Positions 8,871-17,912 of a stretch of 64,000 nucleotides of DNA are shown piece by piece. The first letter of the stretch is position 1; every line of letters begins with the position of its first letter. A program made the position numbers and the translations under genes. Source of the stretch: Haliscomenobacter sp. (GTDB taxonomy: Bacteria; Bacteroidota; Bacteroidia; Chitinophagales; Saprospiraceae); NCBI GenBank assembly GCA_016707205.1, contig JADJHZ010000014.1, positions 78,509 to 142,508 of the forward strand, written 5' to 3'. The notes below the pieces were generated by a model that ran no database searches, had not been told where the DNA came from, and was given only the letters and a program-made list of their open reading frames with translations.

Positions 8871-8902
8871 TTTGCCTATGCGTTGTTGCCTATGTATATT
8901 TG
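8871..8902 (+). promoter_or_regulatory. Promoter of the IscA-type gene (TTTG-N20-TATATTTG)
   Basis: TTTG at 8871-8874 and TATATTTG at 8895-8902, separated by 20 bases, fit the Bacteroidota housekeeping promoter. The start codon is 31 bases after the -7 box. Confidence 0.65.
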
Positions 8903-8933
8903 ATCTAAATTTACAGTAAACGGAATTGTTGAG

Positions 8934-9284
8934 ATGAGCGAAGTCAAGACGGATCTGCAGCCGATACAACTTACCGATGGCGCCCTGCGCCAATTGCTTC
9001 GGATCAAGTCCGAAGAAAACATCCCCGACGATCACGGGCTTCGAATTGGCGTCAAAGGTGGCGGTTGTTCTGGGTTTTCCTATATATTGGGATTCGACGT
9101 GGAAAAAGAAGGGGACACCATCTATCAAATCAACGGCATGAAAGTCCTCATGCAGAAAGCCCACGCGATCTACCTCCTGGGCATGGAAATCGACTGGGTA
9201 GAAGGGCTCAGCAACCGGGGCTTTGCCTTCAACAACCCCAACGCCAAAGAAACCTGCGGCTGCGGCACGTCGTTTTCCGCCTAG
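8934..9284 (+). CDS. HesB/IscA-family iron-sulfur cluster assembly protein
   Basis: A-type Fe-S carrier of 116 residues that transfers clusters to target enzymes. The three conserved cysteines are present: GGGCSG (Cys45) and the C-terminal CGCG (Cys108, Cys110). The glycine-rich stretch LRIGVKGGGCSGFSY is typical. It has its own good promoter and stands alone, but the nearby mrp and NifU-like genes belong to the same pathway. It could be called iscA, erpA or sufA; the sequence alone does not decide between them. Confidence 0.93.
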   Translation: MSEVKTDLQPIQLTDGALRQLLRIKSEENIPDDHGLRIGVKGGGCSGFSYILGFDVEKEGDTIYQINGMKVLMQKAHAIYLLGMEIDWVEGLSNRGFAFNNPNAKETCGCGTSFSA

Positions 9285-9619
9285 AAGTTATCTAAGAACC
9301 CTTTCCAGGGTGTGGGCAGCATTCCTTAACCCAATGGCAAAGGCTGACGAAGCACTTTCCCCCTTTGAAGGGGGTTAGGGGGATGAAAGTTTTGGGATTG
9401 CCGGGAAAGGTTTCATCCCCCCGACCCCCTTCAAAGGGGGAGAACCCTGTTTGCCGTCCCGCAATAAGCGGGACAGATTTCGTGCAGGATTATTCTGCGG
9501 TCCCCCGACCGCAGTCAAACATTCCCCCGTTTTGCCCCCGGCCTCGGGGTATGTTCTTTTAAGCCCGCCTCAAAAAAGAACCCGGTTTTCCCTTAAATTT
9601 ACGCCCAAACTGATTTCGT
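9285..9619. repeat. Repeat-filled intergenic region
   Basis: Three repeat types fill this gap. 9354-9444 is an inverted pair of a CCCCCTTTGAAGGGGGTTAG-type repeat. 9445-9519 is a REP copy related to those around the RAYT gene, ending in the hairpin TGCGGTCCCCCGACCGCA. 9533-9594 is a GTTCTTTT / AAAAGAAC hairpin next to CCCCCGGCCTCGGGG, which recurs in the opposite orientation at 54051-54105. A degenerate -7 box (TAAATTTA, about 9594) may serve the next gene. Confidence 0.7.
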
Positions 9620-11962
9620 ATGAAAAATACCCTGGCTATTCTGTTTTGGACCTTGCCTCTATTTGCTGCAAGTCAATCGACGCATATCTTAACCATAAAC
9701 CCGGCAGGCCCCGGAGGCGGGACGGCCGCCAATGCCCAAATCGCCCGCTTTGGCCCCTTTTCGTGCGGCGTATCCGGAACTATGATTCTGGCGAACAATG
9801 GGCAGGGAAGCACGCTCGGATGCGGGAGCATCAGCAACGACCTGACGGGCAAGGTCGCCCTGATCGACCGCGGAACCTGCAGTTTTGCCGAAAAGGTGCT
9901 CAACGCCCAGAATAAAGGCGCTAAAGCGGTCGTGGTGATCAACAATGCAGCCGATACCACCCTGATCAATATGGGCCCCACTGACCCGTTCTCGAAAGAC
10001 GTCGTCATTCCCAGCTTTTTTGTTACCCAATCTACCGGCAACGCGCTGAAAACCGCGCTAAACGCCGGCCAGCAAATTGCTATTGCCGCCAGACCGGTGG
10101 CGGAGCAGGACCCGCTGGCGCGAACCATCGTCTGGGGCAATCTCCCCGGGCAGGGCGACTTTGCCGGAGGGCGCAACGGCTGGACGGTAAACAATATCTG
10201 GTGTATCAACGGTCAGACGAAGCCCAAAGGCGACCTCTGGCAGTGGAGCGCCGACGCCTTTGCCCCCGGCAATTGTGGCAGGGGAGATATCCTTTCGCCC
10301 ACCCGATGTAACGGAGCGATGGCCTTTGCTTCCAACTTCCTGGACGACAAGGGCGGCGCCTGCGGGCAAGGCCTTGGCACTGGCGACTGCCCCGTTGGGC
10401 AGCTTGGGGAATTGATTTCCCCGGTTATCCCGCTTCGGGGCCAGGGAACTTCCGGGTACACCCTGAAATTTTACCAATCTTTGCGCCAGTTTAACAGCGA
10501 TTACTTCTTGCTCTGGTCGGTCAATGGGGGCGCAACATGGGATACCACCGCCATTAACCAGGAGTTTGAAACCTATGAGGTCAATACCGTTCCCTACCTG
10601 TTAGTCCCTTTGAGCGGGACGACCAATGCCGACAGCCTGATCGTCAAGTTCCTGTTTCAGGGGAACTACTACTTCTGGGTGATCGACGACGTCCAGATCC
10701 TGGTTCAGGAACCGAACAACCTCCGGATCACCGATTTTTATGCGCTTCCTGCGAATATGTACACTCCCCTCAGCCAGGTGGAGCCTGTTGGTTTCCTGGC
10801 CGACGTGGCTAATATCGGGTCGCAAGCCCAGGCCGGGGTGCGGCTGAAAATGACCGTGCAGGATAGTACAGCCGCCGTTCGGTTTCAGGCCGAAAACGCC
10901 TTAGGGGCGCTGGCATCCAACTCCCTGCTGGAAAATCAGGTCGTTCCGGGAACGTTCACTCCGAATGCCGTGGGGAGTTATAAAGGCGCTTACGAAGTTA
11001 TCAGCGGATTGACCGATTTTGACCCGACCGACAACGTCCGGTCCTTCACCTTTTTTGTTACCGATTCTACGTTCGCCAAGGAAGACGGAACGAATACCCG
11101 GACGATCTCTCCGGACCTGAACAACTGGGCGGCCAACGAACCGCCCTCTGTCGCCTATGGGAACGTGTTTTACGTTCCCCGGGGCAAAGGCGTTTTTTCC
11201 CGGAATATCCAGTTTGTCATCCCCAATGCCGAGGAGCTTAAAGGGCGTGGACTGATCCTGTCCCTGTACCAATGGACCGATACCAATGGGGACCGCGCCG
11301 CCCAGGCAGCCGAACGCACCCTGGCCGCTTTTAATTTTTACGAAGTACTTGGGACCGAATCCAACCCGCTTCGCCTGATTTCCGTTCCGGTGCCCGGCCC
11401 CGAAGAGCCGCCGTTGGAACTGGAAGACTCCACGACCTATCTGGTGATGCTCGAATACTATGCCCCTGCGGTGGACGGCATCACGCTGGATGCGCTGATC
11501 AGTACCCGGTATGATTACAAAGCGCAGTATCTGCTGAGCTTGCTGAATGGCAAACCCCGGTTCACGACCATGACCGGCACGGCGGGCGATTTGACCAAGG
11601 ACACCTACAGTCCCATTGGCTTTAGTCCTTCGGTTGGGGATTATTCCTATGTGATCCGCTGGGATATCAGCAAAAGCGGGGGCGTAACCCCTACGCTGGA
11701 TTTACCGTCCATCGACGATCAAACGGCTGTATTCCCCAATCCGGCAACCGAATTGGTGCATATTCAATTTGACCTGAAAGAACCCGCCAAGGTTATGACG
11801 GTCGAATGGATCGATCCTTCGGGGAGGGTTTTGAGCCGGTACCGCTGGGAAAATATACAAAAAGAAATCCGCTCCATCCCCGCTGCTGGCTTGAGCCCCG
11901 GCATGTACTTTCTCCGGATGGTTTCCGATCAGGGGTGGGCGGTTAAGAAAGTAGCGAAGTAG
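9620..11962 (+). CDS. Secreted PA-domain protein with T9SS type A sorting domain
   Basis: A large (780-residue) exported protein. The signal peptide ends near FAASQS (residue 20). A protease-associated (PA) domain covers about residues 50-150 (DRGTCSFAEKVLNAQNKGAKAVVVIN). The middle is a MAM-like or jelly-roll region (YTLKFYQSLRQFNSDYFLLWSVNGG) with further beta-rich modules. The last roughly 80 residues (VFPNPATELVHIQF ... GMYFLRMVSDQGWAVKKV) are a T9SS type A sorting domain, so the protein should be secreted across the outer membrane and attached or released. I see no protease catalytic domain, so PA may serve binding. The C-terminal VAK and the stop lie in an octamer repeat tract. Confidence 0.88.
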   Translation: MKNTLAILFWTLPLFAASQSTHILTINPAGPGGGTAANAQIARFGPFSCGVSGTMILANNGQGSTLGCGSISNDLTGKVALIDRGTCSFAEKVLNAQNKGAKAVVVINNAADTTLINMGPTDPFSKDVVIPSFFVTQSTGNALKTALNAGQQIAIAARPVAEQDPLARTIVWGNLPGQGDFAGGRNGWTVNNIWCINGQTKPKGDLWQWSADAFAPGNCGRGDILSPTRCNGAMAFASNFLDDKGGACGQGLGTGDCPVGQLGELISPVIPLRGQGTSGYTLKFYQSLRQFNSDYFLLWSVNGGATWDTTAINQEFETYEVNTVPYLLVPLSGTTNADSLIVKFLFQGNYYFWVIDDVQILVQEPNNLRITDFYALPANMYTPLSQVEPVGFLADVANIGSQAQAGVRLKMTVQDSTAAVRFQAENALGALASNSLLENQVVPGTFTPNAVGSYKGAYEVISGLTDFDPTDNVRSFTFFVTDSTFAKEDGTNTRTISPDLNNWAANEPPSVAYGNVFYVPRGKGVFSRNIQFVIPNAEELKGRGLILSLYQWTDTNGDRAAQAAERTLAAFNFYEVLGTESNPLRLISVPVPGPEEPPLELEDSTTYLVMLEYYAPAVDGITLDALISTRYDYKAQYLLSLLNGKPRFTTMTGTAGDLTKDTYSPIGFSPSVGDYSYVIRWDISKSGGVTPTLDLPSIDDQTAVFPNPATELVHIQFDLKEPAKVMTVEWIDPSGRVLSRYRWENIQKEIRSIPAAGLSPGMYFLRMVSDQGWAVKKVAK

Positions 11963-12047
11963 GGAAAAGTTGCGAGGTTGCGAAGTTACGAGGTTGCGAA
12001 GTTGAGTGAAAGCCTCGCAACTTCGCAACTTCGCAACTTCGCAACTT
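11943..12047. repeat. Octamer repeats in inverted arrangement at convergent gene ends
   Basis: Direct octamers (GCGAGGTT, GCGAAGTT) up to about 12006 are followed by their reverse complements (CGCAACTTC repeated) at 12015-12046. The tract can fold into a long hairpin followed by TTTTATTTTA. It contains the stop codon of the T9SS gene and ends 6 bases before the icd stop, so it may act as a bidirectional terminator. Confidence 0.7.
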
Positions 12048-12052
12048 TTATT

Positions 12053-13318
12053 TTACATATTCGCAATCAGTTCATCGCCGAACTCGGAGCATTTGAGCAG
12101 GGTAGCGCCTTCCATGAGGCGGTGAAAGTCGTAGGTGACGCGTTTTTTGCCGATGGCGCCGTCCATGGCTTTGATGATGAGGTCGGCGGCTTCTTTCCAG
12201 CCCATGTAGCGGAACATCATTTCACCGGAGAGGATGACGGAACTTGGGTTCACTTTGTCCTGGCCTGCGTATTTGGGGGCGGTGCCGTGGGTGGCTTCGA
12301 ATATGGCTTTGCCGGTGACGTAATTGATGTTGGCGCCGGGGGCGATGCCAATGCCTCCGACTTCAGCGGCGAGGGCGTCGGAGATGTAGTCGCCGTTGAG
12401 GTTGAGGGTGGCGATGACGGAGTATTCCGATGGGCGCAGCAGGATTTGCTGGAGGAATGCGTCGGCGATCACGTCTTTAACCAGGATAGCGCCTTTGGCC
12501 AGAGCGGCTTCCTGGGCCTGGTTGGCAGCAGCGGCGCCTTCTTTGGCGGCGATGCGGTCGTACTGCGCCCAAGTAAACACCTTGTCGCCGTATTCGCGCT
12601 CGGCGAGTTGGTACCCCCACTCTTTGAACTTGCCTTCGGTATATTTCATAATATTCCCCTTGTGTACGATGGTAAGCGAGGGGAGGTTGTTTTCGAGGGT
12701 ATACTCAATGGCGGAGCGGACCAACCGTTCCGTGCCTTCAGTAGAAACCGGCTTGATGCCCAGGGAAACCGTATTGGGGAAACGGATCTGATTGACGCCC
12801 AGTTCTTCAATCAGGAATTTTTTCAGTTTCTCCAGTTCGGGCGTCCCGGCAAGGTATTCGATCCCGGCATAGATGTCTTCGGTATTTTCGCGGAAGATGA
12901 CCATGTCGACCAGTTCGGGTTGCTTGACCGGGGAAGGCACGCCGGAGAAATAGCGCACCGGGCGCACGCAGGCATAGAGATCGAGTTGCTGGCGCAGGGC
13001 CACGTTAAGGGAGCGGATCCCTCCGCCTACGGGGGTGGTGAGCGGCCCTTTGATCGCGATCATGTATTTGTCGATCGTGCTCAGGGTTTCTTCCGGAAGC
13101 CAGTTGCCGGTAGCGTTGAAGGCTTTTTCGCCTGCGAGCACTTCTTTCCAAACGATTTTGCGGGCGCCGCCGTAGGCTTTTTCTACCGCTGCATCCAGCA
13201 CGCGAACAGAAGCTGCCCAAATATCGGGCCCCGTGCCGTCGCCTTCAATAAAAGGAATGATCGGGTCGTTGGGAACTACCAACTTGCCATTTTCCATGCT
13301 TACTTTTGATCCGCTCAT
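12053..13318 (-). CDS. icd: NADP-dependent isocitrate dehydrogenase
   Basis: TCA-cycle enzyme converting isocitrate to 2-oxoglutarate with NADP+, cytosolic, homodimeric. The 421-residue length fits bacterial Icd. Signature segments are present: IIPFIEGDGTGPDIW near the N-terminus, the phosphorylation-loop/isocitrate site GGGIRSLNVALRQ, FRENTEDIYAGIEY, and NLNGDYISDALAAEVGGIG with the GTAPKYAGQDKVNPSS cofactor region. The start at 13318 gives MSGSKVSMENGK; an internal ATG seven codons later is an alternative. A good -7 box lies 58 bases upstream. It is convergent with the T9SS gene and divergent from ruvB. Confidence 0.96.
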   Translation of the reverse strand: MSGSKVSMENGKLVVPNDPIIPFIEGDGTGPDIWAASVRVLDAAVEKAYGGARKIVWKEVLAGEKAFNATGNWLPEETLSTIDKYMIAIKGPLTTPVGGGIRSLNVALRQQLDLYACVRPVRYFSGVPSPVKQPELVDMVIFRENTEDIYAGIEYLAGTPELEKLKKFLIEELGVNQIRFPNTVSLGIKPVSTEGTERLVRSAIEYTLENNLPSLTIVHKGNIMKYTEGKFKEWGYQLAEREYGDKVFTWAQYDRIAAKEGAAAANQAQEAALAKGAILVKDVIADAFLQQILLRPSEYSVIATLNLNGDYISDALAAEVGGIGIAPGANINYVTGKAIFEATHGTAPKYAGQDKVNPSSVILSGEMMFRYMGWKEAADLIIKAMDGAIGKKRVTYDFHRLMEGATLLKCSEFGDELIANM

Positions 13319-13375
13319 TGAATTTTGTATTTTGTAGGTTTATTAGGGTCGGGCCCCGGTTTCCAAAATGCCGCA

Positions 13376-13383
13376 CAAAAGTA
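13376..13383 (-). promoter_or_regulatory. -7 promoter box for icd
   Basis: On the minus strand this reads TACTTTTG, a perfect TAnnTTTG match, 58 bases before the icd start. No good TTTG is found at the expected -33 spacing. Confidence 0.45.
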
Positions 13384-13502
13384 TAAAAAGTTAAGCGTTT
13401 GCGCTTTGGATAACGGCGACCTTTTCGGCATAAAATCGCTTAAAAAACGGTTTTGCACCGGTTGACCCAGGGGAGGCCGGGATTTTCGAACCAACAACAA
13501 CT

Positions 13503-14537
13503 ATGAATCCGCATCTGGATCCGCATACCGGACAAAACAATCCGGAAGAGCAGCAGGTTGAAAAAGCCCTGCGTCCCAAAGCCCTGGAGGATTTCAGCGG
13601 CCAGCCCCGGATCGTAGAGAACCTCAAGGTGTTCATCGCCGCTGCCAAACAGCGCGGGGAAGCGCTGGATCACGTATTGCTGCACGGCCCCCCGGGGTTG
13701 GGGAAAACCACGCTTTCCTACATCATCTCCAACGAGCTGGAGGCCAACATGAAGATGTCTTCCGGGCCCGTACTGGAAAAACCGGGCGACCTGGCCGGGC
13801 TGCTCACCAATCTCGACGAGGGCGACGTGTTGTTCATCGACGAGATCCACCGCCTGAATACGGTGGTAGAGGAGTACCTGTATTCGGCGATGGAAGATTT
13901 TCGGATCGATATCCTGATCGACAGCGGTCCGAATGCCCGGAGCATCCAGATCACGCTGCATCCGTTCACGCTGGTCGGCGCCACCACGCGCATGGGCTTA
14001 CTAACGCCTCCGATGCGGGCGCGTTTTGGCATCACCTGCCACCTGGATTACTACGACGTGGCCACCCTGATCCGTATTGTGAAGCGGTCGGCGGCCATCC
14101 TCAAGGTGGAGATCACAGAAGGGGGTGCGGCGGAGATCGCCCGCCGCAGCCGGGGAACGCCCCGGATCGCTAACGCGCTGCTGCGACGGGTGCGCGATTT
14201 TGCCCAGGTAAAAGGCAATGGAACCATCGACGAGGAGATTGCCCGCTTTGGGCTGTCGGCCCTGCGCGTCGACGAGCACGGATTAGACGAAATGGACAAT
14301 AAAATCCTTTCGGCGATCATTCATAAGTTTAAAGGGGGCCCGGTGGGGCTGACCACCATCTCCACCGCCGTAGGGGAGGAGTCCGGCACGATCGAAGAGG
14401 TGCACGAACCGTTTCTGATCATGGAAGGATTTCTTCAGCGTACGCCAAGAGGCAGGGAAGCGACGGAAAAAGCGTACCGGCATCTGGGGGCAATTCCTCC
14501 TGGTAAAGCGGGGACGTTGTTTGATATTGTGGAATAA
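13503..14537 (+). CDS. ruvB: Holliday junction branch migration helicase RuvB
   Basis: Hexameric AAA+ motor that drives branch migration of Holliday junctions with RuvA. The 344-residue protein has Walker A HGPPGLGKTT (61-70), Walker B LFIDEIHRL, the sensor/arginine-finger region GATTRMG, and the C-terminal winged-helix with FLQRTPRGR. All are intact and the length is normal. ruvA and ruvC are not adjacent, which is common in Bacteroidota. The start ATG at 13503 gives the usual short acidic N-terminus before EKALRPKALEDF. Confidence 0.96.
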   Translation: MNPHLDPHTGQNNPEEQQVEKALRPKALEDFSGQPRIVENLKVFIAAAKQRGEALDHVLLHGPPGLGKTTLSYIISNELEANMKMSSGPVLEKPGDLAGLLTNLDEGDVLFIDEIHRLNTVVEEYLYSAMEDFRIDILIDSGPNARSIQITLHPFTLVGATTRMGLLTPPMRARFGITCHLDYYDVATLIRIVKRSAAILKVEITEGGAAEIARRSRGTPRIANALLRRVRDFAQVKGNGTIDEEIARFGLSALRVDEHGLDEMDNKILSAIIHKFKGGPVGLTTISTAVGEESGTIEEVHEPFLIMEGFLQRTPRGREATEKAYRHLGAIPPGKAGTLFDIVE

Positions 14538-14578
14538 GTGCGTTTTTTGAGATGAAATAGGTATTGACCAGTGTTTTG

Positions 14579-14722
14579 GCCTCCCCCTAACCCCCCTCCG
14601 AAGCTAATCTTGAAGGGGTTTTGTCTCAAAAAGCGCCGATGGAGTTAAAAATAATTGCATGTAGTCGTGGCGCTGGGGACTGGCCTCCCCCTAACCCCTT
14701 CCGAAGGAGGGGGAACAAGTGT
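14579..14722. repeat. Two copies of the CCTCCCCCTAACCCC-type dispersed repeat
   Basis: Copies at 14579-14618 and 14691-14715 begin GGCCTCCCCCTAACCCC. The second folds as CCTTCC / GGAGGGGG. Further copies occur at 9354-9444, 53648-53686 and 53809-53842. Confidence 0.7.
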
Positions 14723-14770
14723 GGGGCTAAATCTTGAGATTTCTTATTTGGCTTAAAGAAAAAGGCAAAA

Positions 14771-15655
14771 ATGAAAAGAAGAATCTTTCTGATAAAAACG
14801 GGCACCGGAATGGCGCTGATGGGAGCGGGCGCGTTTCCGTTCCGGGCGATGGCCGCCTCCGGGGAGCGGACCAAGCTGACGATTCTGCATACCAACGACT
14901 TGCACGGGCATTTGGGCGCCGGGTCCTTGCTGCCTTCCATGGTGGAGGAGATACGCCGCGAGGAAGCTCATGTGCTGCTCTTCGATGCGGGCGATTTTGT
15001 GGGATCGGGCACGGAGGAGGAAAAGCGGCAGGCCGTGGAGCGCATGAACGCCCAGGGGTACGACGCCGTTATCCTTGGAAACCAGGAGATCGAATGGGGG
15101 TTGGAGACGTTGTCCCAACAATTTAAACACGTTAATTTTGACGTGATCAGCAGCAATTACCCCCTGAATTCCATGCCGTTAGGCGATTGGAGAACTCCCT
15201 TTTCGGTGTTGAAAAGAGGAGGGATCACCGTTGGGGTGTTTGGTCTGGGAGCGGATGTCAATTCGTTGGAATACCCTGCGTTGGATTCGGAATCAGCGCC
15301 CGGAGGGCCGATCGCTACGGCGAATGCCTACGCCGCCTGGCTCCGGGAACAGGAACAATGCGATCTGGTGATTTGCCTTTCGCAGCTAGGGTTTCAATAT
15401 GCCGGAGCGCGGCTTTCAGATACGGTGCTGGCAGAGAAGAGCAGGGGTATTGACCTCATCCTGGGAGGGGGAACCCACACGTTCCTGGAGGCGCCGGTTG
15501 TGATGAAAAATGCGGATAATCAAGATGTGGCCATACACCATGCCGGGTGCGACGGCTTGCTGCTCGGACGGGTGGATGTTTACGTGGAGGAAAATAAGGG
15601 GCGCCAATGGGCGGCTAGCTCCGGGGTTCAGGGCGCCGCAGCCAGGCTGGCATGA
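14771..15655 (+). CDS. 5'-nucleotidase-like metallophosphatase with altered active site, Tat signal
   Basis: A 294-residue protein of the UshA-type calcineurin-like phosphatase family. The N-terminus MKRRIFLIK plus a hydrophobic stretch ending RAMAAS looks like a Tat signal. The first metal motif TNDLHGH (Asp43, His45) and DAGD (Asp75) are intact. Three canonical histidines are changed: the GNHE motif reads GNQE (Gln105), LSHLG reads LSQLG (Gln205), and GGHTH reads GGGTH (Gly234). In UshA the equivalent residues are the catalytic His and metal ligands, so this is probably inactive or works differently. Only the metallophosphatase domain is present; the C-terminal nucleotidase domain is absent. 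Confidence 0.85.
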   Translation: MKRRIFLIKTGTGMALMGAGAFPFRAMAASGERTKLTILHTNDLHGHLGAGSLLPSMVEEIRREEAHVLLFDAGDFVGSGTEEEKRQAVERMNAQGYDAVILGNQEIEWGLETLSQQFKHVNFDVISSNYPLNSMPLGDWRTPFSVLKRGGITVGVFGLGADVNSLEYPALDSESAPGGPIATANAYAAWLREQEQCDLVICLSQLGFQYAGARLSDTVLAEKSRGIDLILGGGTHTFLEAPVVMKNADNQDVAIHHAGCDGLLLGRVDVYVEENKGRQWAASSGVQGAAARLA

Positions 15656-16037
15656 AGCTCGGAAGCGGGGCTTTTTCATTGGTTTTAAAGGAGAAAGGAA
15701 TTTGGCTTTTTTGTTTTTTTTACAAACGAATAATTTTTAATAAACTGTTTTTCAGGGTTTTAATAAAAAAAATCACGAAAGCATCTTGTGAGGTCTGTTT
15801 TTGAAGATGCTTTATATTACATGAAAAAAAATTTAATAATTCCCTCCGCAGGAATTTTTTCCCTGAGAATTTAGTTGCATCTTTGTAACCCTGCCATTGA
15901 TAAATGGCATTCGTGATTATCCGGTTGAAGTTTTCTTCCGTTTCACCATATTTATAAAACTTACTGATACTCCTGCACTTACGCTAGGTGCTGTGTAATT
16001 TTTTTTTGTTAATGGCGTAAGCCCAATTTGAAGGAGA
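15656..16037. promoter_or_regulatory. AT-rich dnaA upstream region
   Basis: A 380-base AT-rich gap. CATCTTTG at 15878-15885 is a near match to the TAnnTTTG -7 box and is the best dnaA promoter candidate. AAGGAG at 16031-16036 sits almost on the start codon. No cluster of DnaA boxes (TTATCCACA) is visible, so I do not call an origin here. Confidence 0.4.
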
Positions 16038-17540
16038 ATGGTAAAGGACTATGACGTCGTATGGGACAGCTGTCTGCAGACGATTCGCAAAAACGTCAAC
16101 ACGCAGAGCTTTAAAACCTGGTTTGAGCCGATCAGACCGGTCCGTTTATTGAACAATGCCTTGACCATCCAGGTGCCCAATAAGTTTTTTTACGAATGGC
16201 TGGAGGAGCATTTCGTCACGCTGCTCAAGACGACCATTCGCAAGGAGTTGGGGGAGAAGGGGCGTTTGGAGTATCAGATCCTCATGCACGATCATAGCGC
16301 CAAAGAGCAGGCGCCCGTCAAACCTGCCTTAAACGGAGTTCGTCCCAATGCGGTCGAGGTAGCCGTGATGGCCAGCCGCGGGGGAGGAAACACCCGCACG
16401 GCAACCCTGCCGGAGGCGGACCAAGCCCAGGAGCCGATGTTCATGGACACCGAGTCCATCAAGAACCCGTTCGTCATCCCGGGGATACGCAAGACGCCCA
16501 TCAAATCGCAGTTGAATCCGAACTATACGTTCGAAAATTATATCGAAGGCGACTGCAACCGTCTGGCTCGTTCTGCCGGTATGGCAGTGACTAAAAAGCC
16601 GGGGCTTACCTCCTTTAACCCCCTGGTCATTTTTGGCGAAACGGGGTTGGGCAAGACGCATCTGGCTCAGGCGATCGGGAATTCCATCGTAGAAAACTAT
16701 CCGGAAAAGGTGGTGCTGTACGTGTCTGCCGACAACTTCACCAACCAGATCATCGACGCGATCAAAAAGAATAACGTCACGGATTTCGTTAACTTTTACC
16801 AGCTCATCGACGTGCTGATCGTTGACGATATCCAGTTTCTGGCCAACAAGCTCAAGATGCAGGAGATTTTCTTCCACATCTTCAACCAGCTACACCAGAG
16901 CGGGCGCCAGGTCGTGCTCACCTCCGACCGCCCCCCGAAGATGATGGAAGGCATCGAAGACCGGCTAATCTCCCGATTCAAGTGGGGCCTTTCGGCCGAC
17001 CTGCAAGCGCCGGACCTGGAAACCCGCATGGCCATCCTCGGCTACAAAACCATGCGCGAAGGCGTGGAAATCCCCGCCGACGTCAGCGAGTTTATTTGCT
17101 ACAACATCCGCAACAACATCCGCGAACTGGAAGGCGCTCTGATTTCGCTCCTTGCGCAATCGTCGCTCAACAACCGCGATATCGACATCGACCTGGCCAA
17201 AGAGGTGGTCAAGAACTTCGTCAGCGAGATGAACAAGGAGATCACCGTGGAGTTTATTCAGCGGCTGGTAGCGGAGCATTTCAAGGTCGACGTATCCACC
17301 CTTCAGAGCAAAACCCGCAAACGCTCTATCGTGATCGCCCGGCAGCTCTCCATGTACCTCGCCAAAAACCTCACCGACCGCTCCCTCAAAGGCATCGGCG
17401 ACAACTTCGGCGGCCGCGACCACAGCACCGTCATCTACTCCTGCAAGACCGTCCAGGACCTAATGGAAACCGATACCTTCTTCAAAGACACTGTGGAAGA
17501 ACTGGAAAAGAAGATCCGCATGTCGTTGAATGAAAAGTAA
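16038..17540 (+). CDS. dnaA: Chromosomal replication initiator protein DnaA
   Basis: Binds DnaA boxes at oriC and melts the origin in its ATP form. The 500-residue protein has the N-terminal domain I (WDSCLQTIRKNVNTQSFKTW), a long linker (about 85-160), the AAA+ domain with Walker A FGETGLGKTH (from residue 199) and Walker B DVLIVDDIQFL, and the C-terminal DnaA-box binding domain with GGRDHSTVIYSC. All are intact. The start is ATG 16038; the purine-rich AAGGAG lies only one base before it, an unusually short spacing, but no better in-frame start exists. Confidence 0.97.
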   Translation: MVKDYDVVWDSCLQTIRKNVNTQSFKTWFEPIRPVRLLNNALTIQVPNKFFYEWLEEHFVTLLKTTIRKELGEKGRLEYQILMHDHSAKEQAPVKPALNGVRPNAVEVAVMASRGGGNTRTATLPEADQAQEPMFMDTESIKNPFVIPGIRKTPIKSQLNPNYTFENYIEGDCNRLARSAGMAVTKKPGLTSFNPLVIFGETGLGKTHLAQAIGNSIVENYPEKVVLYVSADNFTNQIIDAIKKNNVTDFVNFYQLIDVLIVDDIQFLANKLKMQEIFFHIFNQLHQSGRQVVLTSDRPPKMMEGIEDRLISRFKWGLSADLQAPDLETRMAILGYKTMREGVEIPADVSEFICYNIRNNIRELEGALISLLAQSSLNNRDIDIDLAKEVVKNFVSEMNKEITVEFIQRLVAEHFKVDVSTLQSKTRKRSIVIARQLSMYLAKNLTDRSLKGIGDNFGGRDHSTVIYSCKTVQDLMETDTFFKDTVEELEKKIRMSLNEK

Positions 17541-17573
17541 TGCTAAAGTTGTGAAGAAGAATGGCTAGAACCT

Positions 17574-17912
17574 TCAGGGAGCGGATTTCAGATACTCCGC
17601 GATGAATTGGTTCAGGCTAGGGATTTCATCCCGGATTACACTAAAAACAATGTCAAAATCGACCCCGAAATATTCGTGAATCAGGCGATTGCGCATCCCC
17701 GCCATCATACGCCAAGGAATGCCAGGTATCCGTTCTCTTGTAGAGGTCGAAAGCTGGCGCGAAGCCTCCCCAATGATTTCCAGGCTGCGAATAACTGCTA
17801 GGGATAATAATGGATCGTCCTCCAGCGCGATTGGTCCCGAGATATCTTGAGCCAAAAGAAACTGACATTCCTCCAAAATATGGCTTAGGTATTCGGAATC
17901 AGGTAAGGGCAT
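17574..17912 (-). CDS. HepT-like toxin (DUF86) of a HepT/MntA module
   Basis: HEPN-domain RNase toxin of 112 residues. The RX4HXY motif is visible as RNRLIHEY (Arg74, His79, Tyr81). In characterised modules HepT is neutralised when MntA adds AMP groups to this tyrosine. I start at ATG 17912 (MPLPDSEY), which overlaps the end of the antitoxin gene by 14 bases; the longer frame would read deep into mntA. The pair sits between dnaA and a protease-nuclease fusion, in the kind of defence-rich position where such modules are common. Confidence 0.88.
   Translation of the reverse strand: MPLPDSEYLSHILEECQFLLAQDISGPIALEDDPLLSLAVIRSLEIIGEASRQLSTSTRERIPGIPWRMMAGMRNRLIHEYFGVDFDIVFSVIRDEIPSLNQFIAEYLKSAP

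Noticed and set aside
11978..13309. Long plus-strand frame antisense to icd
   Set aside because: High-GC antisense frame; the icd motifs on the minus strand are unambiguous.
15656..16037. Replication origin next to dnaA
   Set aside because: AT-rich, but no cluster of DnaA boxes is visible; in Bacteroidota dnaA is often not at the origin.
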